A stretch of DNA of 11,431 bases from an uncultured Mycoplasma sp. (lineage in GTDB: Bacteria; Bacillota_I; Bacilli_A; Mycoplasmatales; Metamycoplasmataceae): NCBI GenBank assembly GCA_949284615.1, contig CASDWL010000055.1, positions 1 to 11,431 of the forward strand, given 5' to 3'. Positions 6,783-11,431 of this stretch are shown here, one piece after another. A program made the translations under genes and the position numbers. Position 1 is the stretch's first letter; each line of letters starts with the position of its first letter. The notes under the pieces were generated by a model, which made no database searches, was not told the DNA's origin, and saw only the letters and a list, made by a program, of their open reading frames with translations.

Positions 6783-6864
6783 TTTTAAAAATAAATGATT
6801 GTTCTTGTTTAATATGCGTTAATGCAAAACAATAATTTAATTATATTTATTTAAAAATAATAAG

Positions 6865-6870
6865 TATAAT
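6865..6870 (+). promoter_or_regulatory. -10 box (TATAAT) of the parE-parC operon
   Basis: A perfect TATAAT ends 12 nt before the parE ATG at 6883. The expected start near 6877 leaves a leader of only about 6 nt with no Shine-Dalgarno. No strong -35 box is visible. The 100-bp gap also holds an imperfect stem (TTGTTT 6805-6810 with AAACAA 6827-6832) lacking a T-run. Confidence 0.5.
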
Positions 6871-6882
6871 TAAATTAAAATT

Positions 6883-8859
6883 ATGTCTAATTCAAGTTAT
6901 AGTGCTAAAAATATCGTTGCTTTAAAAGGCTTAGAAGCAGTTAGAAAAAGACCTGGAATGTATATAGGTTCTACTGATGTAAATGGTTTACATCATTTAA
7001 TTTGAGAAATTTTTGATAATTCTGTAGATGAAGTGTTAGCAGGATTTGCTAACAACATTCATGTAACATTAAAACATGATGGTTCAGTTATTGTTGAAGA
7101 TAATGGAAGAGGAATCCCAGTTGATATTCATTCAAGTGGAAAAACAGGAGTTGAAACTGTTTTTACAGAATTGCATGCAGGAGGTAAATTTAATAATGAT
7201 GCTTATAAAACTGCTGGAGGTCTTCATGGTGTTGGATCATCAGTTGTTAATGCTTTAAGTACTAATTTAATTGCAACTGTATATCGCGATCAAAAAATAT
7301 ATGAAACAAAATTTGAAAATGGCGATCATATAATTCAAAGAACAACAATAATAGGAACAACTAGTAAAAAAGGTACAAAAGTTCAATTTTGGCCAAATTA
7401 TTCAATTTTTAAGAATGCAAAATTTTCTTATGAAATAATTTGTGAAAGATTAAGAGAATCAGCATTCTTATTATCAAATTTAAAGATTACAGTTGTAGAT
7501 GAGATCACACATCAAAAAGAAGAATTTCATTATAAAGAAGGTATTAAATCATTTGTTTCTTTTATTAATCAAAATAAAACTACAATTTCAGATATTTTTT
7601 ATTTAAATGAAAAAAATAAAGAAAGTGGGATTGAAATTGAAGTGGGATTGCAATATAATGATAGTTATTCTGAAACAATTGTTTCATTTGCAAATAATGT
7701 AAAAACTAGAGATGGTGGTTCTCATGAATCTACATTTAAATTAGCACTTACCAAAGTTGTTAATGATTATGCAAGAGAAAAAGGATTTTTAAAATCTAGA
7801 GATGCTAATTTTGAAGGCAGTGATATTAGAGAAGGTTTGGTTGCAATTATTTCTGTTAAAATTCCAGAGGCAATATTAGAATTTGTTGGTCAAACAAAGG
7901 ATAAACTTTCTACTCCAGAAATTAAAAAAGTTATGGAAGATACAATTCAAAAGAATTTATATTTTTGACTAAATGAAAATAAAAAAAATTCTGAAAAAAT
8001 ATTATTAAAATCTAAACAATCACGTGAAGCTAGAGAAGCTGCAAGAAAAGCAAGAAATGAATCTAGAAAAGCCAAAGATAAAATGAGTGAAGTAAAGATT
8101 TTATCAGGTAAATTAACTCCAGCTTTATCAAATAAAGCAAGCGAAAGAGAATTATATTTAGTAGAAGGTGATTCTGCTGGTGGTTCAGCTAAAATGGGAC
8201 GTGATCGACAATTTCAAGCTATTTTACCTTTAAGAGGTAAAGTTTTAAATACTGAAAAAGCTAGATTAATAGATATTCTAAAGAATGAAGAAATTGCAAC
8301 TATTATTAATTGTATCAATGCAGGGATTGGTTCTGATTTTAAAGTAGAAAATGCAAAATATAACAAAATTATTATTATGACTGATGCTGATACAGATGGA
8401 GCTCATATTCAAATATTACTTTTAACATTTTTCTTTAGATATATGAAACCATTAATTGCAGCTGGAATGCTTTATATAGCTCAACCTCCACTATTTAAAT
8501 TAAGTTTTAATAATAAAAACAAAAAAGAAAATATATATTTCTGATCTGAAAATGATTTAAAACATTATTTATCTTCAAATAATGTTAGAGGATTTGAAAT
8601 ACAAAGATATAAAGGATTAGGTGAAATGAATTCAGATCAATTATGAGAAACTACAATGAATCCTGAAACTAGAACATTAATTAAAGTTACAATCCAAGAT
8701 GAAGCTATTGTGGAAAGAAGAGTATCAGTATTAATGGGTGATGCAGTTGAACCAAGAAAAGAATGAATTAATAAAAATGTTGAGTTTTCTTTAGAAGATA
8801 ATTTTCAAATAAATCAAGGTCATGATATATTAAATGATAAAGAAATTGGTGATCAATAA
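6883..8859 (+). CDS. parE: DNA topoisomerase IV subunit B (ParE)
   Basis: The ATP-hydrolysing subunit of topoisomerase IV, 658 residues, which with ParC unlinks replicated chromosomes. The GHKL ATPase domain has [10 protein letters not shown] (Glu42, Asn46), EDNGRG (Asp73) and the glycine loop GGLHGVGSS (112-120). The Toprim domain has EGDSAGG (Glu428) and DADTDGAH (501-508), and [10 protein letters not shown] (from 574) lies near the end. I call ParE rather than GyrB because of [37 protein letters not shown] (GyrB usually has DADVDGAHIR), and the ending [19 protein letters not shown], as in Gram-positive ParE. In-frame TGA codons are Trp; one TGG occurs near 7390. The start fits the family (about 10 residues before [19 protein letters not shown]). 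It overlaps parC by one base. No Shine-Dalgarno precedes it. Confidence 0.93.
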
Positions 8860-11431
8860 TGGCTAAAGATAAAATTGTTTATGATGAAAAATTAGAATAT
8901 CAATCATTAGATTCGATTATGTCTGATCGTTTTGCTCGTTATTCAAAATACATTATTCAACAACGAGCTTTACCAGATGTTCGTGATGGATTGAAACCTG
9001 TACAAAGAAGAATTTTGTATTCAATGAATGAACTAGGTCTTCAATATGAAAAATCATACAAAAAATCAGCAAGAGTTGTTGGTGAAGTTATAGGTAAATA
9101 TCATCCACATGGGGATAGTTCAATTTATGAAGCACTTGTAAGAATGGCTCAAGATTGAAAAATGGGAGAACCTTTAATAGAAATGCATGGTAATAAAGGA
9201 TCAATAGATGATGATCCAGCAGCTGCAATGCGTTATACAGAAGCTAAATTATCAAAAATTTCTTCATTAATGTTACAAGATTTAGATAAAAATACTGTTA
9301 ACTTTTCACCAAATTTTGATGATACAGAAAAAGAGCCAACAGTATTACCATCTTACATTCCTAATTTATTGTTAAACGGTGCAAAAGGAATTGCATCAGG
9401 ATTTGCAACTGAAATACCACCTCATAATTTAGGTGAATTGTTAGATGCTATTATAGCTAAAATTAAAAATCCTGAAATTTCATGAAAATCTTTAATGAAA
9501 TATATTAAAGGACCAGATTTTCCAACAGGTGGAATTATTTATGGAATTAAAGGTATTGAAACATCTTTTGAAAATGGACAAGGAAAAATTAATTTATGTA
9601 GTAAATACATTATCGAAAAAGAGAATAAAAACAATATTATTAGAATTTTAGAAATTCCTTTTGGAGTAATTAAATCTAAATTAGTTCGAGATATTGATGA
9701 ATTAAGAATTAACGGTCAAATTAATGGAATTAAAGAAGTTCGAGATGAATCAGATCGTAATGGAATTTCTATAGCAATCATTTTAGAAGAAAATGTTAAT
9801 AGTCAATCTATAGTAAATTTTCTAATGCAAAAAACTGATATGAAAATTTATTATAACTACAATATGGTGACAATAGTTGATAATGCACCTAAAATTTTGG
9901 GTATTGATAAAATGATTAATGCTTATCTAAAACATATACAAATTGTAAAAACCAAGGCTATTAAATTTGACTTAGCAAAATATGAGAAAAGATTGGAAAT
10001 AGTTAAAGGATTTATCAGAGTTAGTGAAATCCCAGATGAAGTAATTAAAGTGATTAGGGAATCAACAGGTGGAAAACAGGGTGTTATTAATAACTTACAA
10101 AATATTCTTTATTTTAGTTTAATTCAAGCAACTGCAATTGCTGAATTAAGACTTTACCGTTTAAATAGAACAGATGTCTCAATTTATTATGAGGAAAAAT
10201 TAGATTTAGAAAATAAAATTACTCACTATAGATTGTTATTGTCAGATAATCATGCTTTTGATCAACATTTAATTGATATATTTAAACAAATCAAAAAAGA
10301 ATATGCAAAACCTAGAAAAACTTTAATATATGAAGAAGAATTAAATATCAACATCAAACAAGAAGAACTTATTAAACAAGAATCATGTTGAATATCTTTA
10401 TCTAGAGATGGTTATTTGAAAAGAATTACCAATAAAACATTTGATTCTAATGAAATGACATCATTTGGAATTAAAGAAAATGATCATATTATTTATTTAG
10501 ATAAATCTAATACTATTAATAAAATATTAGTATTTACTTCTTTAGGAAATTATGCAATTATTCCAGTTCATAAAATAAATGAAACTAAATGAAAAGATGA
10601 AGGACAATTTATTAGTGATTTTGTTGAAATAGGAAATAATGAAAAAATAATTTCAGTAATTGACATACAATCTTTTGATATAAAAGCTTATGTTATATTA
10701 ATTACAAAATTAGGAATTGGTAAAAGAGTACTATTAAAAGATTTTGAGGCATCCAGAATTTCTAAAACTATGAAAGCAATTAGCTTTAAAAAATATAATG
10801 ATGAATTACTTGCTGCCAAGATTTCAAATGGTTTAGAAGATATTATCATAACAACCAATACTACTCATACAGTTAAATTCAGCGAAAATGAATTACCAAT
10901 ATTATCGGCAAGAGCTAGTGGTAACACATTAATAAAAGTTGAGCATAATTGAGTTACAGCATTTGGGGTGGCTAATAACAAAAATTCAATAACTTTTATA
11001 ATAGGTCAGAATAATTATAAAAATATTAATTTTTCTTCAATTGTCTATTCATCTCGAGCAACAAAAGGACAACAATTATTTAAAAATTTAAGTAGTAAAA
11101 ATGTTATAAGAGATATAATAAAAAATCAAAAAGTTAATTTCATCATTAATAACAATAACCAAATCTCTATTATTGATTTTGATCATACAAATTCAATTGA
11201 TAATATTATTAGTGACAATTTTTCTAAAATAGCTAAAATTTCAGGAATGGCTTATCCTGTTATTAACTATCAAATTAATAAACAAAATAAATATTTTAAT
11301 ATTGATCTAGATCAAAAAACATCTAATAATATAATTATTGAGGCTGAAGAAAAAATAAAAAAAGTATTTGAAACTAATGAAAAAAGATTAAAAGAATTAG
11401 ATGATACTAAAATAGATGATATTTTAAAAAA
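8859..11431 (+). CDS. parC: DNA topoisomerase IV subunit A (ParC), 3' end outside the window
   Basis: The DNA-breaking subunit of topoisomerase IV; 857 complete codons are visible and no stop is reached. The winged-helix domain has [18 protein letters not shown] (37-54) and the quinolone-target loop [20 protein letters not shown] (81-100), with unmutated Ser87 and Glu91 at the positions equivalent to Ser80 and Glu84 of staphylococcal GrlA. Catalytic Tyr126, with Arg125, is in [29 protein letters not shown] and the adjoining parE favour ParC over GyrA. The breakage-reunion part ends near residue 490, then comes the beta-propeller-like C-terminal domain. The last 40 or so residues are charged and probably helical, going beyond the roughly 800 residues common in Gram-positive ParC. 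The start overlaps the parE stop (TAATG) without a strong Shine-Dalgarno, so translation is probably coupled. Trp codons are TGA throughout what I read. Confidence 0.94.

Noticed and set aside
6805..6832. Imperfect stem (TTGTTT with AAACAA, inner TGC with GCA) upstream of parE as a terminator.
   Set aside because: It has a 4-nt bulge and no T-run follows; could be chance.
7076..7258. 60-codon reading frame inside parE.
   Set aside because: Shadow of the conserved ATPase domain in another frame.
6883..11431. Assignment of the last two genes as gyrB-gyrA.
   Set aside because: [23 protein letters not shown] and DILKNEEI in the B subunit, and [11 protein letters not shown] in the A subunit, fit topoisomerase IV better than gyrase.
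1..11431. CRISPR arrays, tRNA or rRNA genes, insertion sequences.
   Set aside because: No regularly spaced direct repeats, no cloverleaf-like or rRNA-like segments of raised GC, and no transposase-like product were seen in either strand.

Overview
This window comes from a wall-less bacterium of the class Mollicutes (Mycoplasma in the broad sense). It is extremely AT-rich. UGA must be read as tryptophan (genetic code 4): ldh, rpsF, ssb, parE, parC and the large lipoprotein gene all continue through in-frame TGA at positions where Trp makes sense, and TGG is rare. The rpsF-ssb-rpsR cluster, an L-lactate dehydrogenase, a parE-parC pair and a repeat-bearing surface lipoprotein fit a host-associated mycoplasma, perhaps of the Hominis group. 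The genus-level guess is an inference from protein flavour only.

Left part (1-2028). The 5' part of holA (DNA polymerase III delta) reads leftward off the window edge. It is divergent from ldh, with back-to-back promoters in the 85-bp gap. A 71-residue two-helix membrane protein follows ldh and ends in the only convincing intrinsic terminator of the window.

Middle (2029-3369). The rpsF-ssb-rpsR operon encodes ribosomal protein S6, single-strand DNA-binding protein and S18. It has an extended -10 promoter and a 66-nt leader with competing hairpins around the rpsF ribosome binding site. rpsF and ssb overlap by one base (TAATG).

Accessory part (3370-6782). A 204-bp gap with inverted repeats leads into a very large lipoprotein gene. 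It has a lipobox signal peptide, four divergent repeats of about 97 residues each marked by one Trp, and then a CotH-type atypical kinase domain. The frame is broken by an apparent one-base deletion at about 6030-6045, and the rest of the CotH domain continues in the -1 frame to 6389. Twelve bases on is a 126-residue single-pass membrane protein with a CxxCxxC motif that I do not recognise.

Right part (6783-11431). parE and parC (topoisomerase IV subunits B and A) are coupled through a second TAATG overlap; parC runs off the window after 857 complete codons. Translation starts fall into three styles: strong Shine-Dalgarno starts (ldh, the 71-residue gene, rpsF, rpsR), apparently leaderless or near-leaderless starts just after a TATAAT box (holA, the CotH lipoprotein, parE), and TAATG-coupled starts without their own Shine-Dalgarno (ssb, parC).

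The one region with possible undescribed biology is the CotH lipoprotein and its small membrane neighbour. Everything else is housekeeping.
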